From Aphrocallistes beatrix (Eukaryota > Porifera > Hexactinellida > Sceptrulophora > Aphrocallistidae): a stretch of 64,000 bases of DNA. Both the position numbers and the translations under genes were made by a program. The stretch is from contig OY725490.1 of the NCBI GenBank assembly GCA_963281255.1, positions 6,696,001-6,760,000 of the forward strand, given 5' to 3'. The notes under the pieces were generated by a model. That model searched no databases. It had not been told where the DNA came from and was given only the letters and a program-made list of their open reading frames with translations. Positions 19,044 to 31,580 of the stretch are shown here, one piece after another. How positions within the stretch are numbered: the stretch's first letter is position 1; the number at the start of each line of letters is the position of its first letter.

Positions 19044-20225
19044 TTATAAATACGCAAACCTACTCCCATAGGTTGTCCTTGATTTTTTCTTCTGTGCAGG
19101 CGTAATGGTCGCTTGCTCAACCTCCTCAACAAGCTCATCCACATCGTCCACAGAGCGCAGCGATCCCGTAGTGAAGGAGCGCTGGTTGGCGATACTGGGG
19201 TCGATTTCAGCTATGCCGAGGCTAGAGCTGCCTATACTCCCGTCACCGTCTAGGAGGAGAGGATTCGCCAAGTTCTTCGACTCGAAATCAGGCAGGTCCC
19301 CGCGGACATTGTGGATTTGAAGGCTGATCGTCTCCAGATTGTGCATCGCGAGGTTGTATCTCACTTTCGCTTGCTTCAACTGTTCGAATATGAACCTTCT
19401 CGTGGCCATTAAGTCTCTCAGCCGATGTTCGTAATGGTATTTCATTTCGAAGTAAGGCTTAGCTTTGAGGATGTTTCTCCTGTGTTTCTTCTTGCACTCT
19501 TGAAGGGTGGACACGAGACGTGTGAAATCAGCTGATTTCAGCTGGTGTATATTTTCGCGTTTAAGCACAACTTCATCCAAATCATTGACTCGCGAAATCG
19601 CAGAATTGAGGCAATCCAGTGACATGGACTGTTGTTTGGTGACGTCAGTCTTTTCCGAGGTATTCCGATCGATAGACTCTTTATCGGTTAAGAATGCCTC
19701 TTCTACTCTCTTCAGTTCATCCTTAGCGACCTGTCTATCTTTATTCGCTTGGTCGAAATCGTGAGTTGCTTTCAATAAGCTTCGATGCACCTTTTTAGCT
19801 TTTATCAGTGTGGTATAGTATATTTTCGCGTTTTCTATCGTTCTGTCACCAATTTTGATCTTCACATCGTCCAGTTTGATGTTCCCTTCAGTCATAATCT
19901 TAGTCAAATCGTTCTTAATCCTGAGCAGTTGAGCTTCCAAGTTGTTAATGTCATCTCCGGATGCATTCATGATATCAAGCTCGCCCTTAATCCTCGGATC
20001 TAACGGTTCCTCACATGTATCAGTCGTATCAGTCGGGATGGTGCATTCCACCAGTTCTTCGGTCTCCAGGATATTGGCCACGTGGACGGGAGTGGTAGGA
20101 TCTTCGCACGAGTCAGGACTTAGAGGAATTATGTCACAGAGAAGATCATCAGGAGAGTTTAACACGTCTTGAAGTGAGGTGTTTTTCTCTGCGAACTCGT
20201 CGAGGAGTGGTGATTTCTCGGCCAT
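19044..20225 (-). CDS. SH3BP5: SH3BP5 (Sab) family Rab11 exchange factor
   Basis: The 393-aa product has a mostly disordered N-terminus (about 85 residues) and then a long antiparallel coiled coil. It carries SH3BP5 blocks such as KAKPYFEMKYHYEHRL and YNLAMHNLETISLQIHNVR. SH3BP5 proteins catalyse nucleotide exchange on Rab11 through this coiled coil. Vertebrate Sab also docks JNK on mitochondria through a C-terminal motif that I do not clearly see here. The start is the ATG at 20223-20225 (MAEKSPLLDEF). It is a single exon, followed 160 bp upstream by the DIS3 stop on the same strand. Confidence 0.88.
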   Translation of the reverse strand: MAEKSPLLDEFAEKNTSLQDVLNSPDDLLCDIIPLSPDSCEDPTTPVHVANILETEELVECTIPTDTTDTCEEPLDPRIKGELDIMNASGDDINNLEAQLLRIKNDLTKIMTEGNIKLDDVKIKIGDRTIENAKIYYTTLIKAKKVHRSLLKATHDFDQANKDRQVAKDELKRVEEAFLTDKESIDRNTSEKTDVTKQQSMSLDCLNSAISRVNDLDEVVLKRENIHQLKSADFTRLVSTLQECKKKHRRNILKAKPYFEMKYHYEHRLRDLMATRRFIFEQLKQAKVRYNLAMHNLETISLQIHNVRGDLPDFESKNLANPLLLDGDGSIGSSSLGIAEIDPSIANQRSFTTGSLRSVDDVDELVEEVEQATITPAQKKKSRTTYGSRFAYL

Positions 20226-20384
20226 TTGTGATAGTTCACGTTAATAAGAGCTAATAACGAATTGTACACTCATTTAGGTAATTAGTTTTCGCCATTTAAA
20301 TGAACTCAAATTAATTGGCAAAATGCAAAGTTTGAATTTAAACTAAAAATCTCATACACAGCTACGTATTCAGTTCAGAATAGT

Positions 20385-23264
20385 CTATGGCGATTCTGTT
20401 TGTTTAATTCGTTTAGAAACGGGCACGGAATCTGGGTTGCTAGAGCTAGTACCTACTTTGATGACAGGTGGCACACTAATTTCAGGTATAAAAGGCTCGA
20501 CGAGTTTCAATTGGACGCGTTGATGCTGTATGTCCGGTTCCACAACTTTCAACTCAACCACTAACCTGTCAAAAACCGCGATAGTGACTGTACCATTGAA
20601 AGTTAATCTCATCAATTCGTCATCGTATTGTAAAAGTGCTCCAGTATCTTTTGTATCAAAGAAGACGAAACCTTCATAACCATACTTTGGTACCAAAACA
20701 CGTACTGCGTTCTGTTTCACTTGAGTGACGTATGACTCTTCTTGACAGGTCAAACCTTTAAGGAGAATCACTGTATTCAGCTCAACGCTTGCTCGTCCCA
20801 CCCACTGTGCATTCGTGTGTCTGTAGTTGCAATTGTTACACCTCTCTACCGCCATTACCTCGTCACTAAGACTGCTATCCGGTTTCTCCACGCCCAAAGC
20901 TGCCGCGAGCAGTCTGTGCACGAGGATATCTGGGTACCTCCGAATTGGAGAGGTGAAGTGGGTGTAGATTTCATTCGCGAGGCCGAAATGGTAGAATTCC
21001 TCTTTCTTCAAAGATCCGGAACAGAAATACTTCGCTTGCTGCATGCAGCGTGTAGTGAGTATCTTCAGCAGTGTGTTGGAATACGGGTTGTCTGGGATGG
21101 TACAAGTTTGTAGAGAGTCACTGAGTGCTTTGGCAGAGCTGACGTCTATCTCGAGACCCCGACTCCTGGTCACCTTCAGGAGGGGTGCATACTTGTCCTC
21201 AGGTGGGGCGGGGTGCCGTCTTAGAATGGCGCATTTAGGGAAAGTAGAATAAGTTTTTTTCGCAGTGGAAACATTGGCTAATAACATGAATTCTTCCACC
21301 ATGGAGGTAGTCTCAAGATCCTTCTTTGGTACCATGTCTATTGGGTCATGTGTTTCTGATATCTGAAACCTGACTTCGGGAGAAGCTAACACGAGAGCTC
21401 CTTTCTCGATTCTTTTTCGTTTCAGTTTCTTGGCCAATTCGTTGAGTTGCCTCAAACCTTGAGAGATTGAGTCCTGGCGAGATGTGTCATCGATCACTTC
21501 CTGCGCGCGTTCGTAGCTAAATGCTGCTTTAGATTTTATGACAGTTTTTGCGAATTTCGTATCGATTATTTCAGCAGTTTCTGTGTTGATTTTCCAAATA
21601 ACTGAGAATGCCAGCCTTTCCTCCTCTTCTCTAAGCGAGCACAGGTTATTGGACAACAGTGCAGGCACCATGTCAATTCGCTTATCAGCCAAGTACACGG
21701 TTGTACCTCTCCGACAGGCTTCACTATCAAGCGAGGATTTGGGGCGAATGAAGTGGGACACATCTGCTATGTGCACGCCCACCTCCACGAGTGGGGTGCA
21801 GGGGATAGGCACACAATGGAGTGCATCGTCTATGTCGGTACAACTTGGGGGGTCCACGCTACAGATAGGGAGGTCTCTTAGGTCTAATCTACGTGCGTAT
21901 TCCTCCTCTGACACGGACCAAGGCAGTGAGGGGAGCTCCCCTATGGCGGCAGGAGGAAACGGATCGAAAAGGATATCGTGCTCACGTAATATCACCTCAT
22001 TCTCGACTTCCTTATCCCCGACAGCTCCTATCTTGTGCACGAAATGTCCCACGGGGTATCTGGAGGTGCGTGGCCAGCTATCAACCTGAACGATTATCCG
22101 CATCCCCTTCAGTTCATTGATTTGCCTCGTCTCGATATAGACTTTGGGAATGCATCTGTTGTCTGGGAGAAATAGATGGTGAATTCTGTGCGCATCATAC
22201 TCAGAATATCTAAGCACACCACAATACTGCCTCCGTTTCTGTTGTGTAATCCCCACCACCCTTCCCGTCATTCCATGTTTCTTCCCTGTCTCCATTGGGC
22301 TACTAAAATCTTCCTCGACGCTATCCTCTAAATCCATGGTCTTATCAATGACAACTCCAGATGGTGCTCTCCACTCATCCTGTGGTAGGATCTCCACGAC
22401 AACTATATCGTTATGTATGGCTCTGTTCATATTGGCCATCCCGCTAATTAGAACGGGTTCCTTAGCAGAAGTACAGTTCACATAGGCTTCCTTGTAGTTG
22501 TTCTTGTTTGCCTCGAATGCTCCTTCTATCAATTTATTGCTTTTAAGGCCGGATTTGATGTCAGAAGGTTTCCAGTATTCAGGATATATTATTTTAGATG
22601 TAACCCCTTGGTCGACTTCCATTTCTGACACTTTAGAAAGATAGTCAAGTAACGTATGGTGTGTCTCCCCCAGCCCCTGAATGTACTCACGAGTACTTAG
22701 CGCCATGATCCCATGCTCCTGCACCGATTTCTCACGATTTTCCTTGTCATCTGACAACAGGAGAACGCTACACTGTGACACGTGTTCGTTTACATGTTTG
22801 TGGTAGAATTCGCAGACGCGTCGGATTAGTCTGTCATTGTAATCATTCGCAGATTCGCTTTTCTGTTCGGTGTAAGTCTGCATGTGATGCTTGTTTAGAA
22901 AAACGTAGAATCGTTTCTTCTCATCTCTGAGATCAATTATCTGCCTAATTCTCTTGTACGCCATTTGGTTTCTATGCTTTACTTCCTCCTGGACACTTTG
23001 TGGTATGATAATATCGTGGATAGCTTCGTTCTCCAAGAAGTCAGGATGGTGCAATACTACATTCGTGTCGACTACGATCAGATACGGGGAAGGAATTAAT
23101 GTGTTAAATTCCGCAGAAGTAGGGCTAAGAACCGGTTCTCCTTTACATTCTCTGCACCCACGTACCCCGCACCAGATGTCGTCGCGCATGTAGTGCTCCT
23201 TCACTACTTTGTGTATGGCGCCGGAACGAGTTTTCTTGACATAGGAATTCTGAGTGCGAAACAT
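20385..23264 (-). CDS. DIS3: DIS3, exosome ribonuclease
   Basis: This single-exon protein of about 959 aa matches full-length DIS3. The N-terminal CR3 cysteine motif is present (DIWCGVRGCREC). A PIN endonuclease domain follows (VVDTNVVLHHPDFLEN and the acidic LLSDDKENREKS). Next come cold-shock domains, then an RNB exonuclease domain with the catalytic aspartate motif DPPSCTDIDDALHC, and a C-terminal S1 domain. DIS3 is the processive 3'-5' exonuclease and endonuclease of the core exosome in nucleus and cytoplasm. CR3 plus PIN separates it from DIS3L2. The start is the ATG at 23262-23264 (MFRTQNSYVKKT); the codon before the longer frame is TTG. Confidence 0.95.
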   Translation of the reverse strand: MFRTQNSYVKKTRSGAIHKVVKEHYMRDDIWCGVRGCRECKGEPVLSPTSAEFNTLIPSPYLIVVDTNVVLHHPDFLENEAIHDIIIPQSVQEEVKHRNQMAYKRIRQIIDLRDEKKRFYVFLNKHHMQTYTEQKSESANDYNDRLIRRVCEFYHKHVNEHVSQCSVLLLSDDKENREKSVQEHGIMALSTREYIQGLGETHHTLLDYLSKVSEMEVDQGVTSKIIYPEYWKPSDIKSGLKSNKLIEGAFEANKNNYKEAYVNCTSAKEPVLISGMANMNRAIHNDIVVVEILPQDEWRAPSGVVIDKTMDLEDSVEEDFSSPMETGKKHGMTGRVVGITQQKRRQYCGVLRYSEYDAHRIHHLFLPDNRCIPKVYIETRQINELKGMRIIVQVDSWPRTSRYPVGHFVHKIGAVGDKEVENEVILREHDILFDPFPPAAIGELPSLPWSVSEEEYARRLDLRDLPICSVDPPSCTDIDDALHCVPIPCTPLVEVGVHIADVSHFIRPKSSLDSEACRRGTTVYLADKRIDMVPALLSNNLCSLREEEERLAFSVIWKINTETAEIIDTKFAKTVIKSKAAFSYERAQEVIDDTSRQDSISQGLRQLNELAKKLKRKRIEKGALVLASPEVRFQISETHDPIDMVPKKDLETTSMVEEFMLLANVSTAKKTYSTFPKCAILRRHPAPPEDKYAPLLKVTRSRGLEIDVSSAKALSDSLQTCTIPDNPYSNTLLKILTTRCMQQAKYFCSGSLKKEEFYHFGLANEIYTHFTSPIRRYPDILVHRLLAAALGVEKPDSSLSDEVMAVERCNNCNYRHTNAQWVGRASVELNTVILLKGLTCQEESYVTQVKQNAVRVLVPKYGYEGFVFFDTKDTGALLQYDDELMRLTFNGTVTIAVFDRLVVELKVVEPDIQHQRVQLKLVEPFIPEISVPPVIKVGTSSSNPDSVPVSKRIKQTESP

Positions 23265-23626
23265 GAATCTCAATCTCTCTCACTTTATTCTGAGTTTGTA
23301 CTCACTACTCTGAATTGGACGCTTCTATCGTGTATTATGCACGAATTATAATGTAAAATTAATAAAATCAGAATTTACATAAAACGAGATTGTAAACTGC
23401 GTACTATACTAACCATCTATTGATAATTCAAAAATAAACAATAGCAATTATTGTATAATTTTGAGGGGTCAGTCTTAGTGTAAAGTTTAACTAAACTACA
23501 TCATACGTACATTCATTCGGATTCTCGTGACGCAAGAACATCAAATGTAACTAACTTCTTAATCAAAACGTGAAATAACAAATGATAATAACGATGCTGA
23601 CAATTGTAATGATAAGTAAAATATTG
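23265..23626. other. Non-coding spacer between DIS3 and Miro
   Basis: AT-rich sequence with the DIS3 promoter side and the Miro 3' UTR. No ORF, repeat or RNA gene was recognised. Confidence 0.5.
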
Positions 23627-26557
<2,931 letters not shown>

Positions 26558-26684
26558 TTAGTTCCTAACGTTCAATACGGGAAATATTGTCAAGAATGAA
26601 ACTCCATCAAAATAGTGAAATATATAATTTTCAACGCTGATACAATAATAATTGAACTCCAAACACAGATACACACACACCTTT

Positions 26685-27350
26685 CTATTGGGAATTGTTC
26701 TTATCTACGCGACTCTTCACAATGATAAATATGATCAAAATAAACATACAAACAAGCACAATCACGCCGATTATTAAAATAAATCGGTTCTGATAGATTC
26801 TGAACTTCATACGTGTCAGGATCCGCGAACTCCTACTCAGCTCCATGTTCACATCTCGCATCTTATCCCTCGATCTCTCAATCGTGTCTCTCTGGTCCCG
26901 AAGGTCTGTCATCACTTCCAATCCAATCTCTTCTGTCTGTACAACGATCCGCTGTCCGTCCTCTAGCCGTTTGGTCGACTGGTCTAGAACTCCTTGGTTG
27001 CCTACTACGATTCGTTTGTGGTCTTCTGAAGTGGTTGTAAAGCGACTAACTCCCTGATACGCGTCCCTCTCATCGTTCTGCGCTTTTTCTAGCTCGTTCT
27101 TGAGTCTAGTGAGCTCCTTCTTATACGTGCTTATCCTTCTCTGGAGGTCAGGCCTCAGCTCAGGCGAACACTCCAGCATTGTGATCTCCATCTGGTCCAC
27201 CAGGTCCTTTGCGTCTCCGAGACAACTCTCCACCTGTGACACCAGGCTGGCTCTGTCACTGCCCGACACATCTTGTATCCGTTTGATCCGGATGGTAGCG
27301 TCTGTGGTGGTAGTCGCGAACTGCTGTTCGTAATTCTCAAACAGAGACAT
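26685..27350 (-). CDS. VTI1B: VTI1-family Qb-SNARE
   Basis: The 221-aa product has an N-terminal three-helix bundle, a SNARE motif at about residues 130-190, and a C-terminal membrane anchor (ILIIGVIVLVCMFILIIFIIV). The block SRSSRILTRM just before the anchor is typical of VTI1 proteins. The zero-layer position reads DQRDTIERSRDKM, with Gln as in VTI1B; VTI1A and yeast Vti1 have Asp there. It would act in fusion at the trans-Golgi network and endosomes or lysosomes. The start is the ATG at 27348-27350. It is a single exon. Confidence 0.85.
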   Translation of the reverse strand: MSLFENYEQQFATTTTDATIRIKRIQDVSGSDRASLVSQVESCLGDAKDLVDQMEITMLECSPELRPDLQRRISTYKKELTRLKNELEKAQNDERDAYQGVSRFTTTSEDHKRIVVGNQGVLDQSTKRLEDGQRIVVQTEEIGLEVMTDLRDQRDTIERSRDKMRDVNMELSRSSRILTRMKFRIYQNRFILIIGVIVLVCMFILIIFIIVKSRVDKNNSQ

Positions 27351-27566
27351 TCTAACAGCTATGATTTGAATATAACGGATTTGACAGGAATAAACAGAAA
27401 ATTTGATTAGCGGTTTGAAATGTTGGACTTTTAGGTAATTGCAACAACACTAAAACGCGTTAGGGATGTTTGAATCAATCAAATATGCATGCACAGTTTG
27501 TACAAATAATTATATGACAATAAATATCAACATTAAATGATTGAAGTAGAACAAAGTGAAACTGTA

Positions 27567-27806
27567 TTAGAAAGTAGTATTCTGCATTCTGCGACGAGAG
27601 ATGTTAGTTGGCTCATTACTAATGGTCAGTTTTACAGAATCTCTTTTCCTCGGTGTGTCTGTTTCCTGTCCTAAAATAAGCTCTCTAAGAAACGAAAACC
27701 GCGAGAAGAACACTCTCCAAAGCAAATACCAACTGAGGCATAGTAACAGCAACACTCCCAAGATTCCCGTTAGAACTAGGAATAAGCTCTTGAGGATATC
27801 TAACAT
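27567..27806 (-). CDS. SMIM13: SMIM13-like small membrane protein
   Basis: From the ATG at 27804-27806 the product is 79 aa. It has one N-terminal hydrophobic segment followed by WYLLWRVFFSRFSFLREL, which matches the signature of SMIM13 (family about 90 aa), then a polar tail. The function of SMIM13 is not established. An excellent acceptor-like tract, TTTATTTTAG, ends four bases upstream of the ATG. The stop of the NHL-repeat gene is only about 120 bp upstream on the same strand, so the pair could be one dicistronic unit or be spliced together. Confidence 0.78.
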   Translation of the reverse strand: MLDILKSLFLVLTGILGVLLLLCLSWYLLWRVFFSRFSFLRELILGQETDTPRKRDSVKLTISNEPTNISRRRMQNTTF

Positions 27807-27928
27807 GAGACTAAAATAAATGAATAAATTTGTATGAGATAATAAAAAGTGATGGAATTTATCTTTAATATATGTATATGTAAAAATCACAAAATATATT
27901 CACAACTTAAAAATATACAAATTCCATC

Positions 27929-28771
27929 TCACAAAATGATTAAAATATTAGTACTTGACTGCTGTAAAGTCAGAATTCTGTTCGCGTTATCGAGTTTAAT
28001 CCCCACAACTCTATCCTCATATCCATACTTGAAGGAAAATGTTTTGATCAGCTCTCCATTCGGGCTGAAAACCCTAAAATAATGATTCTCGGAATCCGTG
28101 ATCAGCAATCTGTCATCTTCGTCTATATCGAAACTAAACGGGCGCCATACCTGCTGGCCACGCCCCTTGGTAATGTATCTACTGAGGAGCTCCCCGTCCC
28201 GAGTGAAAAACGCGACGCAAGGACTCAAGTTGTCCATCACGATAAGCATACTCTTGTGTATCTTGATTGCTTGCGGCCAATGAGTCGCCATTCGACCTAG
28301 TAATACGGAAAATGTCGGTATCTCTTGAGTCGCTACCAATATTTGGTTTCCAATGCAATTAGCAACGAATAAACTCCCTTCGTTATCGACTGCTATGCCG
28401 GTGGGACCATTCATCAAAGCGCCCCCATATTCCTTATGATTTTTAATCTGAGTTATCAAGTCGCCATTTATAGTGAACATCACGATTGTGTTTGAAAATG
28501 GATCTGTAACATAGATTATATTCCTGTCGATAAATATACACCTTGGACCGATAAGTGAGTGTTCTGTGTTTGCTGAGAATTCAAACAGGAAATCTCCATT
28601 CGCGGTGAATGTATTAACATTATTTTTCCCTTTATCCACCACATAAATGTTTTCAGAAATCGTCTCATTTGTAAGACATTGTGGCGTGAGCAAGGAACCA
28701 GGACCTCGACCCTTAGAAATGCATTTCAGTTTAGCTTTGGAGATATTCTGATAAGCTCGCCTATTAGACAT
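27929..28771 (-). CDS. NHL-repeat beta-propeller protein
   Basis: The 280-aa product is almost entirely a six-bladed NHL propeller. Each blade has the pattern of a G-[ILV]-A-[VI]-D-like strand, an acidic turn, and a xFxxxG[DE]LL hairpin (for example VAFFTRDGELLSRYI and FRVFSPNGELIKTF). There is no RING, B-box or coiled coil as in TRIM-NHL proteins. The role is unknown; NHL propellers bind RNA or protein. The start ATG is at 28769-28771, about 200 bp from the NUDT5 ATG on the opposite strand. No specific orthologue is recognised. Confidence 0.75.
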   Translation of the reverse strand: MSNRRAYQNISKAKLKCISKGRGPGSLLTPQCLTNETISENIYVVDKGKNNVNTFTANGDFLFEFSANTEHSLIGPRCIFIDRNIIYVTDPFSNTIVMFTINGDLITQIKNHKEYGGALMNGPTGIAVDNEGSLFVANCIGNQILVATQEIPTFSVLLGRMATHWPQAIKIHKSMLIVMDNLSPCVAFFTRDGELLSRYITKGRGQQVWRPFSFDIDEDDRLLITDSENHYFRVFSPNGELIKTFSFKYGYEDRVVGIKLDNANRILTLQQSSTNILIIL

Positions 28772-28973
28772 TTCGATGCTGTGAGTAAAGAAATAGATTG
28801 AAAATATTTATTCGATCTCAAACCACTATACACAATTTAGCTGAGTGAATTACCATAGTGTACTTTAGATTGTCTATGTATGAGAAAGTTGATTTTTATA
28901 TACGTGTATTGTATTTTACAATAATCATACTTAACTAAAATATGCATATTCTCTATATTTCTAGAATTATAGG
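28772..28973. promoter_or_regulatory. Probable bidirectional promoter between the NHL gene and NUDT5
   Basis: Two start codons face away from each other with only about 200 bp between them, so the core promoters of both genes must lie here. The sequence is AT-rich with TATA-like strings but no motif I can name with confidence. Confidence 0.4.
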
Positions 28974-29645
28974 ATGGCGAGCTCGAGTGGGTTTGGGGAA
29001 GTTTACGACAGACTGCGAACTATCACAGAAAAATATAAATCTATGAAATCATTACACTGCGAATGGAAATTTACAGGAGAATGGCTAAAATTCGGAATCC
29101 AACACTACTCAGATACTTCTAGCACCGAGAGAACTTATGAAGTAATACAGAGAACCACCAGAACTCACAAAGGAGGTATCGATGGGGTTGATGCAATAGG
29201 GATTAGAACTTCTGAAAAAGGAGCAAAGACGATAGTACTAGTTGTGATATATCGTGCTCCAGTCGGAAAGTTGATGATAGAATTCCCAGCGGGACTTGTG
29301 GATAAAAAAGAAGAATTAGAAGAGGCGGCTCTACGGGAATTAAAGGAAGAAACCGGAGAAAATGGGAAGATTATATCTTCAAGCAAGAAAATGTTCGGCG
29401 ATCCTTGGAAAAGTACAGAAACTTCGGTGATATTTACCATGGATCTACTTGATAAAGAAGGGACAACTGATGCGAAATTGGATCCAAGCAAACTGGATGA
29501 TGACGAATTCCTTTCCACTCTAGAAGTGCCATTAGAAGGATTATTGGCTACCTTAGACACGGCACAGGAGAAGTTTGATATAGGGGTTGAAGCAAAACTG
29601 TACACTTTTGCGATTGGGCTCAATCTAGCGAAAATGTGTTTATAA
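28974..29645 (+). CDS. NUDT5: NUDT5-like ADP-sugar pyrophosphatase
   Basis: The 223-aa product has a complete Nudix box, GX5EX7REUXEEXGU, seen as GLVDKKEELEEAALRELKEETG. It is preceded by the VDAIGIRT..TIVLVVIYRAPVGKLMIEFPAG segment typical of NUDT5/ADPRase enzymes. These hydrolyse ADP-ribose and related nucleotide sugars to AMP and ribose-5-phosphate. Length is very near the family's 219 aa. The start is the ATG at 28974, and TTTCTAG ends ten bases before it. It is a single exon followed by DTL on the same strand. Confidence 0.9.
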   Translation: MASSSGFGEVYDRLRTITEKYKSMKSLHCEWKFTGEWLKFGIQHYSDTSSTERTYEVIQRTTRTHKGGIDGVDAIGIRTSEKGAKTIVLVVIYRAPVGKLMIEFPAGLVDKKEELEEAALRELKEETGENGKIISSSKKMFGDPWKSTETSVIFTMDLLDKEGTTDAKLDPSKLDDDEFLSTLEVPLEGLLATLDTAQEKFDIGVEAKLYTFAIGLNLAKMCL

Positions 29646-29718
29646 CTCCTGAAGTGATCAATAGTATATACCTATGAACTATATTTCTAAGATTGTAGTA
29701 GTAGTATTTTATTAATAA

Positions 29719-29865
29719 ATATTGCATACATCCCAACTTGAGCCATGATAAAAGCGGGACGCGGCGATGAATTTCATGGCGGGACATAATCGAAAAGTAT
29801 TAATAAGGAAACCAAAAAATCGGGACGTCCCGCCAAAAACGGAACGGTTGGTATGTATGATATTG
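29719..29865. mobile_element. 135-bp MITE with 6-bp target-site duplication
   Basis: The element at 29725-29859 begins CATACATCCCAAC and ends with the near-perfect complement GTTGGTATGTATG (one mismatch). It is flanked on both sides by ATATTG (29719-29724 and 29860-29865), a direct 6-bp duplication. The interior has a GGGACGTCCC palindrome and repeated GCGGGAC motifs but no ORF. It lies in the NUDT5-DTL spacer and ends 33 bp before the DTL start codon. Confidence 0.8.
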
Positions 29866-29898
29866 TAACTTACTCGAATAAATCTCAAGTTATTAGCA

Positions 29899-31446
29899 AT
29901 GGATTCACTTTTTAGTTTTACGAACAGACGTGCATTTGGGGTTTCAGCAGACTCAGCATTTCAAAAGAGTAACAAGCTTATTGAGAAGTTTAAATCTACA
30001 TCAGAGCGATCACACTCACTCTCAGACCAATACGGCCAACCAACCTCCCCCAATACTGCCTGCTTCTCCCAGGACGACTCAGGGCTCATAGCTGTAGGCG
30101 ATGAAGATGGAAATGTCCACATTTACGATACGATTCAGAATAAATTTCTAATTGCATTTAACCCACACAGAAGCGCTATTCTAGATTTAGTCTGGGTACC
30201 CACTGCCCCTAAGATAATAACATGCTCAGCTGATCGGACAATCGTTGTATCCGACTCGGTGAAGGTTCAAGTTGAGCTATCTTTTCTTGGACACACAAAC
30301 AGCGTCCGTTGTCTAGACCTAAGTTCCGATCACCCGACCACTTTCGCTTCTGGGGGTCGGGACGGTAGAGTCCTGATTTGGGATATTCGCTATCCACGTA
30401 AAGACTGTGGCTCCTACCACCCCATCAACTCGATCACTCCCTTCAAGAAAGAGAGCGTGGAGAACAGGCATCAGATCAAAGTCACCTCGGTCAAATTTCT
30501 GTCCGATCGTATGCTCGCTACAAGCGGCGATACCTCGCATCTAATCAAGGTTTGGGACACGCGTAGGACTTACACTAACTACAAAGGTGCTCCCCTGCCC
30601 TGGCATACTTTCTGTCCCGAGTTTGCATTCTCCGTGAATCGGGGCTACACCTGTCTCGCTACTGACAAATCAGGTAACAGCTTGTACGCGAGTGGACTCA
30701 ACGGGTACATCCGGCGATTCAGTACCAGTTTCAATGGGAACACCGAAATAGACAATTTTTACGGACATAGCGCGAATAGTTTTTATATCCGAACTTGTCT
30801 AAGTTCTAACGACCGCTGGCTGCTCTCTGGTTCTCTCTGTGGTAAAGCGCATATGTGGGATGTAACGAAGCCAGGTCCGCACATGTATACCCTAGACTGC
30901 GGGAGTTCCAGCTCAGTTCTCGCTGTGGCATGGTCACCTGTTCTGATCGATAACATCGCGACGTGTTCTGATGACGGAGCTACGTTCTGGAGTATGGAGA
31001 GTCATTCCGAAGGCGTTTTAGATAAGTATTACAGAATCGAAAGGGTTGAGAAGGTGAACTGTTTGAAAGATTTGGATATTAGAAAGAAGAGTAAAAGACT
31101 GAAGACTTCTACACTAGACGAGTATTTGTTGAAAATTCGACCCGATACACTTGAAAATATAGAATCGATAGATTCACCAGCACCAGAGGGAAATAGCTCA
31201 TTCGATAGGGGGGTCGGGGTGAGGACGGAACCCACGGACGATCTCAACGAGTCCAGAACAACTTCAACTATGATAGAGAGTATGCAGCATCTAGCTGTGC
31301 AAGCTGATAGGCCGACGAACTCGGATGTCCCTACCCGTTCCTCGCCTGCCTCCGGTGCAGCAGAGAGACAAAGTTCTATTAGTAGTTTCCTCTTTTCAGG
31401 GAAAGGTGTGAAAAGAAAACATTCCATCGAAGATATGGATATTTAG
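29899..31446 (+). CDS. DTL: DTL/CDT2, CRL4 substrate receptor
   Basis: The 515-aa product has an N-terminal WD40 propeller with two WDxR boxes (IWDIRYPRKD and VWDTRRTYTNYK), used by DCAFs to bind DDB1. It also has the DTL-type blade with NSFYIRTCLSSNDRWLLSGS. Near the C-terminus, QSSISSFLF fits a PIP box (Q-x-x-I-x-x-F-L) at the place where vertebrate DTL carries its PCNA-binding motif. CRL4-Cdt2 degrades Cdt1, p21 and Set8 when PCNA is on chromatin. The protein is shorter than the 730-aa human one, mainly in the disordered middle. The start ATG is at 29899, with TTATTAG ending two bases before it. Confidence 0.92.
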   Translation: MDSLFSFTNRRAFGVSADSAFQKSNKLIEKFKSTSERSHSLSDQYGQPTSPNTACFSQDDSGLIAVGDEDGNVHIYDTIQNKFLIAFNPHRSAILDLVWVPTAPKIITCSADRTIVVSDSVKVQVELSFLGHTNSVRCLDLSSDHPTTFASGGRDGRVLIWDIRYPRKDCGSYHPINSITPFKKESVENRHQIKVTSVKFLSDRMLATSGDTSHLIKVWDTRRTYTNYKGAPLPWHTFCPEFAFSVNRGYTCLATDKSGNSLYASGLNGYIRRFSTSFNGNTEIDNFYGHSANSFYIRTCLSSNDRWLLSGSLCGKAHMWDVTKPGPHMYTLDCGSSSSVLAVAWSPVLIDNIATCSDDGATFWSMESHSEGVLDKYYRIERVEKVNCLKDLDIRKKSKRLKTSTLDEYLLKIRPDTLENIESIDSPAPEGNSSFDRGVGVRTEPTDDLNESRTTSTMIESMQHLAVQADRPTNSDVPTRSSPASGAAERQSSISSFLFSGKGVKRKHSIEDMDI

Positions 31447-31580
31447 AATGAGTAAATACATTGGTGTTATATTTTAATAATACTGTGTAAGCATGCATAA
31501 TTGTAATACTAACATCAAAGTCTAAAAATAAATGGAATAAAATGACTTGTAAAACGAGTTTGTACATTCCTCTGAACATC

